Origin: VAZQ01 sp035293945
GTDB lineage: Bacteria; Pseudomonadota; Alphaproteobacteria; Rhizobiales; Xanthobacteraceae
Reading direction: 5' to 3'
Length of the DNA: 64,000 bases
NCBI GenBank assembly: GCA_035293945.1
Contig: DATGLV010000028.1
Coordinates: 1 to 64,000 of the forward strand
The translations under genes and the position numbers were made by a program. Within the stretch, counting starts at the first letter, position 1, and the number at the start of each line of letters is the position of its first letter. Shown here in pieces: positions 9,331 through 18,303 of this stretch. The notes beneath the pieces are model-generated. The model saw only the letters and a program-made list of their open reading frames with translations. It did not search any database and was not told where the DNA came from.

Positions 9331-11205
9331 ATGTTCGCCTTGCTCGAGCGGCAGCTGCCGCCGACCGAAACGCCTCGCAATCCCGAGCCGCCGCCCGGGC
9401 TGGTCGCGTTCTATTGGCACTATGCCGGCCAGGCGAAGGGACTGTTCGCTGGGCTGTTTGCGGCCGGTTTCGCGCTGGCGCTGCTCGATTCGCTCATTCC
9501 GCTGTTCATGGGCCGTGTTGTCACGCTGATCACATCGAGCAAGCCGGAGACCCTGTTCGCCGACTTTTGGCCTCTGCTCGCCGCCATGGCGGTGGTGCTG
9601 CTCCTGCTGCGTCCGCTCGCCTTGACGGCGCAGAACGTGATGGCGAACCAGGCGATCGCCGCCAACGTGTCGAATATGATCCGCTGGCAAAGCCACTGGC
9701 ATGTGGTGCGCCAGAGCTGGTCGTTCTTCCAGAACGATTTCGCCGGCCGCATCGCCAACCGGGTGATGCAGACAGGGCCAGCGATCCGCGAGAGCCTGGT
9801 CGCGCTGCTGACCGCCGTCTGGTACATCCTGGTGTACGGGACCAGCGCGCTCGTGCTGCTGTCCTCGGCCGACCGCTGGCTGGCGCTGCCCATCGTGTTG
9901 TGGTTCGGCGCCTATCTGGTGATGCTGCGCAACTTCGTGCCGCGCATGCGCGACCGCTCCAAGACCATGTCGGAGGTGCGCTCGCTGGTGACCGGGCGGA
10001 TCGTCGACAGCTATACCAATATCTTGACCGTCAAGCTGTTTGCGCGCGCCTGGCAGGAGGATGCCTATGTGCGCGAAGCGGTCGATGAGCATACGGCCAA
10101 GTTCCACGCGTCGCTGCGGCTCAATACGCTGTTCGGCCTCACGCTGTCGCTGCTCAATGCCCTCATGGTGACGGCGACCGGAGGGCTCGCGCTGTTCCTA
10201 TGGACGCGCGGGCATGTTGCGGTCGGGACGGTGGCGATGTCGCTGCCGCTCGCCTGGCAGATCATCAATTTTTCCGGCTGGGTCGCCTGGCAGGTCACCA
10301 ACATCTTCGAGAATGTCGGCGTCGTGCAGGAAGGCATGATGACCATTGCGCGGCCGATCACCCTGGTGGATCGGCCGCAGGCGACGGAGCTTGCCGTCAC
10401 GCAAGGCGAGATTGCCTTCGAGGACGTGCGCTTCCACTACGGGCGCGAGATCACCACGGGCGCGGATGGCCGCCCGAGCGCCGTGCTCGAGGCCTTCAGC
10501 CTGAACGTGAAGCCCGGCGAGAAGATCGGCCTGGTCGGCCGCTCCGGCGCCGGCAAGTCGACCGTTGTCAATCTGTTGCTCCGCTTCTTCGATCTGGAGG
10601 GTGGACGCATCCTGATCGATGGGCAGGACATCGCCGCGGTGACGCAGGAGAGCTTGCGCGCGCAGGTCTCGGTGGTGACACAGGATACCTCGCTCCTGCA
10701 CCGCTCGATCCGCGACAACATCCGCTACGGCCGCCCCGAGGCGAGCGATGCGGAGGTGATTGCCGCCGCCAAGCTTGCGCACGCGCACGAGTTCATTCTC
10801 GAGCTTACCGACTGGAAAGACCGCCGCGGCTACGACGCGCATGTGGGCGAGCGCGGGGTGAAGCTGTCCGGGGGCCAGCGCCAGCGTATCGCGATTGCGC
10901 GCGTGATCCTCCGCAACGCCCCGATCCTGGTGCTCGACGAAGCCACGTCTGCGCTCGACAGCGAGATCGAGGGGGCGATCCAGTCGAGCCTCGACACGCT
11001 GATGGGCGGCAAGACCGTCATCGCCATCGCGCATCGGCTCTCCACCATCGCCCGCATGGATCGCCTGGTGGTGCTCGACCATGGCCGTATCGTCGAACAG
11101 GGCAGCCATGAGGCGCTCCTGCGCCAGAACGGGCACTATGCGACGCTCTGGCGCCGGCAGTCGGGCGGCTTCCTCGACGCCGCGGAGATGCAGGCCGCGG
11201 AGTAA
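9331..11205 (+). CDS. ABC exporter half-transporter (fused membrane and ATPase domains), copy 2
   Basis: 624 residues with the same architecture as copy 1: exporter domain (about 30-335), Walker A GLVGRSGAGKST (about 401-412), signature KLSGGQRQRIAI, Walker B ILVLDEATSALD, and H-loop IAIAHRLS. A short insert (ITTGADGRPSAV, near residue 375) just before the ATPase core is absent from copy 1. The membrane domains have clearly diverged, while the last about 360 bases are roughly 97 percent identical by eye. Start is the ATG giving MFALLERQL; the frame is open 24 codons further upstream into repeat R1. Likely heterodimer partner of copy 1. Confidence 0.92.
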   Translation: MFALLERQLPPTETPRNPEPPPGLVAFYWHYAGQAKGLFAGLFAAGFALALLDSLIPLFMGRVVTLITSSKPETLFADFWPLLAAMAVVLLLLRPLALTAQNVMANQAIAANVSNMIRWQSHWHVVRQSWSFFQNDFAGRIANRVMQTGPAIRESLVALLTAVWYILVYGTSALVLLSSADRWLALPIVLWFGAYLVMLRNFVPRMRDRSKTMSEVRSLVTGRIVDSYTNILTVKLFARAWQEDAYVREAVDEHTAKFHASLRLNTLFGLTLSLLNALMVTATGGLALFLWTRGHVAVGTVAMSLPLAWQIINFSGWVAWQVTNIFENVGVVQEGMMTIARPITLVDRPQATELAVTQGEIAFEDVRFHYGREITTGADGRPSAVLEAFSLNVKPGEKIGLVGRSGAGKSTVVNLLLRFFDLEGGRILIDGQDIAAVTQESLRAQVSVVTQDTSLLHRSIRDNIRYGRPEASDAEVIAAAKLAHAHEFILELTDWKDRRGYDAHVGERGVKLSGGQRQRIAIARVILRNAPILVLDEATSALDSEIEGAIQSSLDTLMGGKTVIAIAHRLSTIARMDRLVVLDHGRIVEQGSHEALLRQNGHYATLWRRQSGGFLDAAEMQAAE

Positions 11206-11248
11206 TCACAAGCGCGTCGTCGCGGCCGAGCGCAAGCGAGAGCCGGGA

Positions 11249-11418
11249 CCCATTCGGCTACGCGCCATCGATAGCTCACGGCAGTATGGGCCCCTGCTTT
11301 CGCAGGGCGACCAAATTAATCGCCCGCCACAGTGCGGTCATGAAACACCTCTAGACACGCGCCGTCCCAATGTACCTGGCAGTCCTGCCGCCCGGTGCCC
11401 CGGCGCCGCGCGGCATCG
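11249..11418. repeat. Direct repeat R2, second copy of the ABC linker
   Basis: Near-identical copy of the 9137-9307 linker, lying after ABC copy 2 where it no longer precedes an ABC gene. It abuts the minus-strand substrate-binding-protein gene and is best read as the downstream edge of the duplicated unit (ABC gene plus linker). Confidence 0.85.
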
Positions 11419-11455
11419 TGCTTCCGCAGGGGCGACCGGAGGAACCCGAAATCCT

Positions 11456-12214
11456 TCAGCTCTCCGGCGTCTCCATCGCGCTCTTGCGCACCAGGGCCGC
11501 GTTCTCCGGCGCGGCCATGAATTTGATGAAGGCGCGCGCGACGTCGGATTGATTGGAGACCGTCAACAGACCCGCGCCGAAGCGACCATATTCCATCAGC
11601 TCCTTCGGCAACGGTCCGAGATAGATGGTCCCGGGGAACGGCTGGATCACGTTGGTCTGCTGGATGCCGATCTCCACATCGCCGGCCGCAACCGCCGCCG
11701 CCACTGGTCTGCCCTCGATGATCTTCACCTTGCCTTTCACCATGTCGTAGATTCCGAGCTTCTGGAACAGGCGCGTGTTGAACGGCCCGGTGCCCGCATT
11801 GGTGTGTCCGATCGTTGCCGAGTTCAGCATCGCCTGCTTGAAGGCTTCCGGCGTGCTGATGTCGCGCTTGATCGTGCCGGCCCTGACCGCAACGCCGTTG
11901 CCGGCGCGCGCGAACTCGACCACGGAACCGGTGACGATCTTCCCGCGCTTCACGTAATCATCGAACGTCTCGAGCGTGTTGGCGACCACGTCGGCGGGCG
12001 CATCGGAATTGATCTTCTGACCCAGCGCGGCGCCGGCCTCGAAGCTGACCACGACCTTGTTGCCGGTCGCCTGCTCGAAACCGGCGGCGAGATCGCGCAC
12101 AGCCGACATGCAGCCCTGGCTCGTCAGCACGGTGATTTCTGCCGCGCCGGCCGGTCCGGCAAAGCGCAGCGCGCCGGCAAAAGCGATGAGCGCGATCCCC
12201 AATCCAGTCCTCAT
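11456..12214 (-). CDS. Periplasmic substrate-binding protein, ModA-like family
   Basis: 252 residues with a Sec signal peptide ending AGPAGA/AEITV. The mature N-terminus (EITVLTSQG, then LAAGFEQATGNKVVVSFEAGAALGQKI) and the ADVVANT segment follow the ModA/Wtp type II binding-protein pattern, with a second lobe containing VEIGIQQTN. A strong GGGAGG lies upstream of the ATG. No permease or ATPase gene is nearby, so it may be an orphan binding protein. It lies 87 bases downstream of the tartrate-dehydratase-like gene on the same strand, so an organic-acid ligand is as plausible as molybdate. Confidence 0.82.
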   Translation of the reverse strand: MRTGLGIALIAFAGALRFAGPAGAAEITVLTSQGCMSAVRDLAAGFEQATGNKVVVSFEAGAALGQKINSDAPADVVANTLETFDDYVKRGKIVTGSVVEFARAGNGVAVRAGTIKRDISTPEAFKQAMLNSATIGHTNAGTGPFNTRLFQKLGIYDMVKGKVKIIEGRPVAAAVAAGDVEIGIQQTNVIQPFPGTIYLGPLPKELMEYGRFGAGLLTVSNQSDVARAFIKFMAAPENAALVRKSAMETPES

Positions 12215-12301
12215 GGCAAACCTCCCTCTCGTTTCGACCTTTGTCCGCCAGCATATACGATCGCGGCGCGAAGCATCAGGCCCTGGCCGCTCAACCGGCC
12301 G

Positions 12302-13468
12302 TCAGTCAATCAACGCGCGCATGATCCGATAGAGGGCCGATTGCGCCTCGAAACCAATGCCCGGAAGCTCGGGCAGCTTGATGTACCCGTTGAGCGGTTG
12401 CGCATCGTCGGCGAAGCCCCCGAAGGGACCAAACACTCCCGGATAGGATTCGGCACCACCGAGCCCGAAGCCGCCGGCGATTGCGAGCGACATCAGATTG
12501 CCCCCATGGGGAAAGAGCGAGTTGCGCTTGAAGCCGCGCGCTTCCAGCATCGTCACGGTCCGTGCGTATTGCGAAATCCCGTAGGACTGCGGCGGATCGA
12601 CCTGGATGATATCGCGGTCTGCGCGCAGGCCGCCGAACCGCGCAAGGTTCTCGACGTCCTGTGTTGAGAAGAGATTTTCGCCGCTCGCCAACGGCCCCTC
12701 GTAGCGCTGCGCAATCTCGGCAAGGAGCGAGAAATCGAGCGGATCGCATGGCTCCTCGAACCAGCGCAGCCCGTAAGGGGCGAGCGCATCCGCATAAGCG
12801 AAGGCGGCGTTGCGGGAGAACTTGCAATTGGCATCGACCGCAAGGGCGCCGCCTGATCCGACCACCGCCAGCACGGCCTCGAGCCGGCGGAGGTCCTCGG
12901 CGAGCGGCAATCCGCCGATCTTCATCTTCACTTGCGTGTAGCCGCCATCAAGATGGCGGCGCATTTCATCTTGCAAATCCGCGATGGTCGCGCCCGGCAG
13001 GTACCAGCCGCCGCCGACGTAGCAGAACACCTCGCGCGCAAAGCGCCCTTTGTTGTAGCGTTCCGCCAGCAGACGATGCAGCGGCTTGCCGGCGATCTTG
13101 GCGACCGCGTCCCAGAGCGCGACCTCGATCGTGCCGATCGCAATCGAGCGCTCGCTGTGGCCGCCGGATTTCTCCCGCTGCAGCATGCAACCCAGCACCT
13201 TGTCGGGAGCCAAATTCTCACCCGTGTCGTCGATCAGCGCGGCGGGGTCGCAGCTGAGGATGCGGGGAATGAAGCGCGCGCGCATCTGCGCGCCGCACGC
13301 ATAGCGGCCGGTCGAGTTGAAGGCGAAGCCTGCGACCTGGCGGCCCTCGCGCACCACATCGGTCATGACGGCAACCACCGAGGTGGTCATCTCGGAAAAG
13401 TCGAATCCCGAATTGGCCAGCGAAGAGCGCAGCGGGATCGATGTCTCGCGGATGTCGAGGATGCGCAT
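12302..13468 (-). CDS. D(-)-tartrate dehydratase-like enolase-superfamily enzyme
   Basis: 388 residues of the mandelate racemase/muconate-lactonising group. The N-terminal capping domain is followed by a TIM barrel with KMKIGG (K181 and K183), metal ligands in VDAN (D212), WFEEP (about E238-E239) and ASGEN (E264), and the acid/base histidine in FPHGGN (H321). The K183/H321 pair and the TTSVVAVMTDVVREG and GGHSERS segments match what I recall of Bradyrhizobium D(-)-tartrate dehydratase, which makes oxaloacetate from D-tartrate. The exact substrate is inferred by family resemblance. It probably shares a transcript with the binding protein downstream. Confidence 0.82.
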   Translation of the reverse strand: MRILDIRETSIPLRSSLANSGFDFSEMTTSVVAVMTDVVREGRQVAGFAFNSTGRYACGAQMRARFIPRILSCDPAALIDDTGENLAPDKVLGCMLQREKSGGHSERSIAIGTIEVALWDAVAKIAGKPLHRLLAERYNKGRFAREVFCYVGGGWYLPGATIADLQDEMRRHLDGGYTQVKMKIGGLPLAEDLRRLEAVLAVVGSGGALAVDANCKFSRNAAFAYADALAPYGLRWFEEPCDPLDFSLLAEIAQRYEGPLASGENLFSTQDVENLARFGGLRADRDIIQVDPPQSYGISQYARTVTMLEARGFKRNSLFPHGGNLMSLAIAGGFGLGGAESYPGVFGPFGGFADDAQPLNGYIKLPELPGIGFEAQSALYRIMRALID

Positions 13469-13600
13469 GAGAAGATGGAATGAAGCCGAGTCCCGGCCGA
13501 CGACCCGTGACCGTCCCAGATGCGGAACTGCGGAGAGAGTTTAGCTTGGAACGGTCCCGGCTCAACAGCGCGCTGCATGATGGCCGCGACAAGAGCGCGC

Positions 13601-14878
13601 TTAAGCCAATAATCCCGTCATCGGCTTCACGCCGCCGCTCTCCGGGAACACTTTGGTGGAGAGGGCTGCTTCCTCGACGCGCAGATGCTCGTGCAGAAGG
13701 CCCTTCACCACCGCACGCAGGTCGATGGTGGGCTTGAGATCGCGACCGTCCTGCAGCTGCGCGGCTTTGAGGCCCGGCCAATCGGCGATCACCCGCCCGC
13801 CCTTCAGGGCGCCGCCGGCCAGCAGCGCGACGGTGGCCGTGCCGTGATCGGTGCCCTCGGTGCCATTGATACGGGCGGTGCGGCCGAACTCGGTCACCAC
13901 CACCACGGCCGTATCGCGCCAGGCCGATCCCATATTGGTTTCGATTGCGGCGAGCGCCCCATCGAGCGCGCCCAGAAGCGCCGCCAGGCGGCCGTTGACC
14001 GCACCTTCATCTTGATGCGTGTCCCAGCCGTCGAAGGCAAGCGCGCCGATGCGCGGGCCGTCGCTCTGAGCCAGAAACTTCGCCGCCATGCCGGCTGATT
14101 CAGCGAAGTAGGCACGAACCTGCGCGGCAGGACCACCGCCGCCCTGTTGGGGGCGCTGATCCGGCTTGGCCGTGCCCACACCGGCTATTGCGGCGAGGCC
14201 CATCCGCTCCTCGAGCGCACGTGCCAGCGCCGGATCGGTGTGGCGATAGAGGTCGAGGAGCCGCATCGTGGTGTCGTCATTTGCGGGCGGCAGCCGGGGC
14301 GGCGTCCAGGACAAGACCGGAGCCGGGCCGCGCACCACCAATGGGGTCATCGGCCCAACCGCAAAGGCATCGCGTCTGGCCGAGCCGGCGCGACCGTCGG
14401 GCGTGAGCGTTACGAGCGCACGATTGAGCCAGCCGGTCTCCGATGATCCCGGGCGCAGCACGCCGCTTTCCAGCACATCCTGGCCGTCGAAATGCGAACG
14501 CTCCCGGTAAGGTGTTGCGGTCGCATGCACGATGGTGGCGGCCCCGGAGGTATAGAGCCGGTGCAGATTGGGCATCGCCGGGTTCAGCGCAAAGAAGGAA
14601 TCGAGCGGCAGCCCGGGCGTCGCGCCCTGCAGCGTCAGCGCCTTGTCGCCGCGAAGCGCGAGCCAGTCGGGATCGCCGACCGGTGCGACTGCGGCAAGGC
14701 CATCGAGCGCACCGCGCAGCACGATGGTGAGGAGCCGCGGATCGCGGCCTTCGGCGCGGGCAAGCTTGGGCGCAAAAGCCCACGCAAACAAAGTTCCTGA
14801 GGCGAGCATCACCTCGCGCCGGCTCGGTGCATGCAGGGTTGGCGCGTGGAGGCCGGGAATGGGAGAATCGGTGCGCAT
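13601..14878 (-). CDS. DUF1501 domain-containing Tat-exported protein
   Basis: 425 residues. A twin-arginine signal (SRREVMLASGTLFAWAFAP...ARA) precedes a sulfatase/alkaline-phosphatase-like DUF1501 domain with LRGALDGLAAVAP, HATATPYRERSHFDGQD, GWDTHQDEG and VVVTEFGRTARINGTEGTDHGTA. It starts 18 bases after the stop of the DUF1800 gene, with AAGGTGAG ahead of the ATG, so the two are co-transcribed. The pair is widespread in bacteria, but its biochemical role is not established. Confidence 0.88.
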   Translation of the reverse strand: MRTDSPIPGLHAPTLHAPSRREVMLASGTLFAWAFAPKLARAEGRDPRLLTIVLRGALDGLAAVAPVGDPDWLALRGDKALTLQGATPGLPLDSFFALNPAMPNLHRLYTSGAATIVHATATPYRERSHFDGQDVLESGVLRPGSSETGWLNRALVTLTPDGRAGSARRDAFAVGPMTPLVVRGPAPVLSWTPPRLPPANDDTTMRLLDLYRHTDPALARALEERMGLAAIAGVGTAKPDQRPQQGGGGPAAQVRAYFAESAGMAAKFLAQSDGPRIGALAFDGWDTHQDEGAVNGRLAALLGALDGALAAIETNMGSAWRDTAVVVVTEFGRTARINGTEGTDHGTATVALLAGGALKGGRVIADWPGLKAAQLQDGRDLKPTIDLRAVVKGLLHEHLRVEEAALSTKVFPESGGVKPMTGLLA

Positions 14879-14895
14879 GGTTCTCACCTTGAGTC

Positions 14896-16371
14896 TCACC
14901 TGCGTTGGAATTCGGGTGCCATGAACAGGAGCGCCAGCGCTTGCGACCGGCTCTCGGCGCGCTTGATGGTCGCCCGCGTTTCCGCCGAGGCAAGCGGACC
15001 GAGCGTCTGCTCGAGCACCACCGTGGGATCAATCTGGTCGCCGAAGCGGCGCGCAGCTTGGGTTGCGATATCGAGCCGCTGCCCCATGCCGTCGATCCAT
15101 GCCGCGTCGGTGTCGGCAAAGCCGTTGGGCGCCGGTGGCCGCCACAGCGGCTCCCCGAGCAAGGTCTGCGCTTGCATGATCGGGCGGATATCGGTCGGAT
15201 CGACGGCGGCTGCGCGCAGCATGCCGACCATCCAATCGCTCGGGCGCTTGAGCTTGCGCGGCGAGGCGGCCCAAGCCTCGGGCGCCGCGACCAGCTTCTT
15301 GGCCATCTCCTTGAGATCGCCGTCGGTGTCGAGAAAGTGCTTGCTGAGCGCATCGACGAGCGTGAGCGGCGGATCGTCGGCCACGAAATGCCGCACCAGC
15401 TTGGTGGCCACATGCTTGGCGGTCGCCGGATGGTGCGCCAGCGCCTGCAGCACCGCGCGGCCTTGCTCAAACCCGGTATTGGGATAGACGCGATCGATGA
15501 CCTTTTCGGGTGCCGGCTCGTGCATGCCGGGCCTGAAGATGAACTCGCCGGCATGCGCCAGCTCCGGGCGCGGCGGAACAATGCTCCAGCCGGTGATCAC
15601 GTCGGCGAAGCGCGTCACGTCGGCCTGGCTATAGACGGTGCGCACGCCGAGCGTATGCAGCTCCATGATTTCGCGGGCGAGATTTTCGTTGAGGCCCTTG
15701 CCGCCGTTGCGACCGACCGGCGAGTCCGGCCCGATCGAGCGGGCATTGTCGAGATAGAGGAGCATCGCCGGATGCGTCTCAACGGCGAGCAGCATGTCGG
15801 CAAAGCGTCCAAGCACATGTGGACGGATCGCCTCGCGCTCATAGGCGCCGGCGATCTGCGCCACCACCGCGCCCTTGGCGGCCGAGACGCAGAAATGGTT
15901 CGACCAGAACCAGACCAGGCGCTCCGCGAAGCCGATCTCGGCCCGGGCAGCGGCGCGTGTGCGCGCCGTCGCCTCGGCAAGGAAGATCTGCTGCGGGACG
16001 CCGGGACCCTGCTTGGGCGCCGCCGCCCCGGCATCTGCCTTTGCGTCCGCGCCCGCCCGCATGTCGGGATTCATGTCGGAAGCGGTATTCGACCCGGGAG
16101 CGGCGCTCATCTCGGGGCCTGGCCGCGCCGGCGCGCCGCCTGATACCTGCCGCTCCGCTTTTTTTTCCTGGCGAAAATCGTGGCCCGCCTGCGCGGCTTC
16201 GGCGCTGGTCATGAGGCCGGGATCATCGAGCCGACCGGCTCGGGGGCGGTCGAGCTCCGCCAAAAGTGCGCCGCGCGGGTCGGAGGCAATCTTGGCGATG
16301 GCATCGGCGCGCGGGCCGAGGCCGAAGCGGTGCAGCGCCAGCGCTGCCTGCGCCTGGGGATCAAGTGCCAT
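14896..16371 (-). CDS. DUF1800 domain-containing protein
   Basis: 491 residues. Starts MALDPQAQAALALHRFGLGPR, has the family segment RLVWFWSNHFCVSAAKG, an NLAREIMELHTLGV motif in the middle, and HVATKLVRHFVADDPP further on. Residues about 60-110 are a low-complexity Ala/Pro/Met-rich linker. The ATG was chosen over a GTG three codons earlier because AAAGGGTGAT sits just upstream. First gene of the DUF1800-DUF1501 operon. Function unknown. Confidence 0.88.
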   Translation of the reverse strand: MALDPQAQAALALHRFGLGPRADAIAKIASDPRGALLAELDRPRAGRLDDPGLMTSAEAAQAGHDFRQEKKAERQVSGGAPARPGPEMSAAPGSNTASDMNPDMRAGADAKADAGAAAPKQGPGVPQQIFLAEATARTRAAARAEIGFAERLVWFWSNHFCVSAAKGAVVAQIAGAYEREAIRPHVLGRFADMLLAVETHPAMLLYLDNARSIGPDSPVGRNGGKGLNENLAREIMELHTLGVRTVYSQADVTRFADVITGWSIVPPRPELAHAGEFIFRPGMHEPAPEKVIDRVYPNTGFEQGRAVLQALAHHPATAKHVATKLVRHFVADDPPLTLVDALSKHFLDTDGDLKEMAKKLVAAPEAWAASPRKLKRPSDWMVGMLRAAAVDPTDIRPIMQAQTLLGEPLWRPPAPNGFADTDAAWIDGMGQRLDIATQAARRFGDQIDPTVVLEQTLGPLASAETRATIKRAESRSQALALLFMAPEFQRR

Positions 16372-17015
16372 TGTGATCACCCTTTGGGATTCACGGGTTT
16401 ACGTTTGCTAGGACATTCACGCTCGGTCGGGCTGCTCGCGAAGCGCATCGCGATTCGCTGACATTGATTCAACAACATCAGCGCCGCGGTCGGAGCCGTC
16501 CAATGCAACCAAACAGATCATCTTGAACAGCCCGACTTATAACATTCACCTCGAGCAGCGCCCGTGTTTGTAGCTTGCGTCCAGCTCGTGTCGACAGTGA
16601 GGCACCAATATTTCTTTTTGGTAAGACGTCGATGAACAAGTCGACAGTTAGGCGTCGAATTCTTTGCACTGCGTTAACAAGCGAAGGCGCCGGCACTTCG
16701 CGCAAATTGCGGAAAAAAGCAGCGCTCTCCGCCGGTTGATTTGAGGCGGCCGGGTGTGGGCGCCGCCTGCGGGTGGAAGCACAAGCGCTGCAGCGCATTG
16801 CTCTGCAACATCACGATGTGACGGCCATCACAGTTGCTGCGGCGAAACCGCGGCAGCGTCACGACCATGTAACACGGCCGGACTAGAAACAGCCGTGCCT
16901 GATACGTTGCCCGATGCGCGGTGAATGCAGGCGCAACGGGTGAGTATATGCGCAGTGAATGCGTGCCCTGATGCGCGTATCGTCTGCCATTCGCCGCACA
17001 GTTCGAGTGTGTGTC

Positions 17016-17044
17016 TTGTCGTCCCGGTAGCGTACGCGTATCTG
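17016..17044 (+). promoter_or_regulatory. Candidate sigma-70-type promoter for a small RNA
   Basis: TTGTCG (17016-17021) and TATCTG (17039-17044) are separated by 17 bases, each matching four of six consensus positions. It sits seven bases before the expected start of a short transcript that ends in a strong hairpin. Confidence 0.35.
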
Positions 17045-17050
17045 CGTTTT

Positions 17051-17111
17051 CAATTCCAACTTAGGCGGTTCCAACTGTCGGCTTGCCCGAGTTGGAGCCG
17101 CTTTCTTATTT
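17051..17111 (+). ncRNA. Candidate small RNA ending in an intrinsic terminator
   Basis: No plus-strand gene lies upstream for more than 900 bases, yet there is a strong rho-independent terminator: arm GCGGTTCCAACT (17065-17076), 13-base loop, arm AGTTGGAGCCGC (17090-17101), then TTTCTTATTT. A promoter-like pair lies directly upstream. The predicted RNA is about 60 nt. A second CCAACT at about 17056 could pair with the same right arm, allowing two folds. The family is not recognised. Confidence 0.35.
17065..17111 (+). terminator. Intrinsic terminator
   Basis: 12-base stem with one G-T-type mismatch, 13-base loop and a T-rich tail TTTCTTATTT on the plus strand. The opposite strand has no T-run, so it works in the plus direction. 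Confidence 0.6.
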
Positions 17112-17353
17112 GGCCGTCCTATTAAACCGTCCGACGCACGACGACTTGCGGCCGGCAAATTTTCCTGTTGATGGCTTGCGCATTCCACAGCAGCGGCAGC
17201 GGCATCGCACGATCATTTACGTCGAATTTTTGGATCACTTTCACGCCCGCCCCTCGCCCAGACGAAAGGCCGGCATGCTATCCTGTAGACGATCCGGCCC
17301 CCGTTTCGCTTCATTTTGCTGATTGTCTCAAGAAGGGAACCTTGGAGAAAGAG

Positions 17354-18151
17354 ATGCGCATTCCTTACTTTGGCTCCGCGGCCACCATTGGCGCCGCGTT
17401 CTTGATCGCTGGCGCAATTGCGACCTCATCCGTGGTGGCGCAACAACCGGCCCCTGGTCAGCCTGGCCAACCTCCGGCGCTGTCGCCGCCCAAGCCGTAC
17501 AAGCCGGTCGCCATCAAGTTGCCGGTTCCGGTCGCCGATCCGACCTTCGTGGCATTCCGCAAGCAGCTCGGTGACATCGCGCAGAAGAAGGACCGTGCCG
17601 CGCTCGCCAAGCTGGTGGCGCAAGGCTTTTTCTTTGTGAACGGAGAGAAGGACGCGGCCGACAAGAAGAAGCCCGGCATCGACAATCTCGCCAAGGTGCT
17701 CGACCTGGATGGCAAGGACAGCGCCGCCGGATGGGCAACCCTGAGCGAATACGCAAAGGAGCCCACCGCCGAAGCAGACGAAGAGCACAAGGGCGTGCTC
17801 TGCGCTCCCGCCGATCCGACCTTCGACGAGAACGCCGCCGAGGCCCTCGCCAAGGACACGCAGACCGATCCGGGCGAGTGGGGCTATCCGATCAAGGACG
17901 GCGTCGAGGTGCATGCCGCCGGCAAGGCCGGGGCTCCCGTCACCGACAAGCTCGGCCTCTACTTGGTGCGGGTCTATCCTGACGATTCGCCTTTGGCCGC
18001 CGTGGAAGGGCCCGATTTCATCCGCGTGGTGCTGCCCTCCGGCAAGCTCGGCTATGTGGCGGGCGAGCAGCTATTGTCGCTTGGCAATGAGCAGCTTTGC
18101 TACAGCAAGGAAGGCGGCGGCTGGAAGATCACCGGCTTCATCGGCCAATAA
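17354..18151 (+). CDS. Exported SH3-like domain protein, unknown function
   Basis: 265 residues starting at the ATG after TTGGAGAAAGAG. A signal peptide (about 1-30, ending SVVAQ) leads into a Pro/Gln-rich linker. A helical lysine-rich part (about 55-140) follows, then a C-terminal SH3-like region with GVEVHAAGKAGAPVTDKLGLYLVRV ending LGYVAGEQLL...GGWKITGFIG. Such proteins are common in Bradyrhizobium-type genomes and probably act in the periplasm. No partner genes are visible; a terminator follows directly. Confidence 0.78.
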   Translation: MRIPYFGSAATIGAAFLIAGAIATSSVVAQQPAPGQPGQPPALSPPKPYKPVAIKLPVPVADPTFVAFRKQLGDIAQKKDRAALAKLVAQGFFFVNGEKDAADKKKPGIDNLAKVLDLDGKDSAAGWATLSEYAKEPTAEADEEHKGVLCAPADPTFDENAAEALAKDTQTDPGEWGYPIKDGVEVHAAGKAGAPVTDKLGLYLVRVYPDDSPLAAVEGPDFIRVVLPSGKLGYVAGEQLLSLGNEQLCYSKEGGGWKITGFIGQ

Positions 18152-18173
18152 GGCGCGCGGGCAAATCGCATCC

Positions 18174-18215
18174 AAATGGGCCCGGCGGGCTTGACCCGCC
18201 GGCCCATTTTCTTTG
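18174..18215 (+). terminator. Intrinsic terminator after the SH3-like gene
   Basis: Near-perfect hairpin: AAATGGGCCCGGCGGG (18174-18189), loop CTTGA, CCCGCCGGCCCATTT (18195-18209) with one bulged C, followed by TCTTTG. It closes the preceding gene and separates it from the dioxygenase. Confidence 0.8.
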
Positions 18216-18303
18216 AATCCGGTCCTGCTGAATGCTGTTTCCTTCAGGGCTGTATCCTTGCAAGCCTGTTCCGCCCGGCGCGGAAAGCAAAGCGGAGCCG
18301 GAG

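Larger units (their letters stand above)
16372..17353. other. Long intergenic region without a recognised protein gene
   Basis: About 980 bases, visibly richer in A and T than its neighbours. Near 16590 and 16640 there are two copies of GTCGACAGT(G/T)AGGC about 50 bases apart. The right part holds a candidate small-RNA gene with a terminator (17051-17111). Short ORFs on the minus strand look arginine-rich and random. The last about 200 bases lead into the SH3-type protein gene. Confidence 0.6.

Noticed and set aside
14905..16143. Long plus-strand ORF opposite the DUF1800 gene
   Set aside because: Antisense shadow of a clearly coding gene.
16590..16655. Two GTCGACAGT(G/T)AGGC copies as possible IS ends
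   Set aside because: No transposase remnant or target duplication between or near them.
16478..16868. Short minus-strand ORFs in the 1-kb gap
   Set aside because: No ribosome-binding site and no recognisable pattern.
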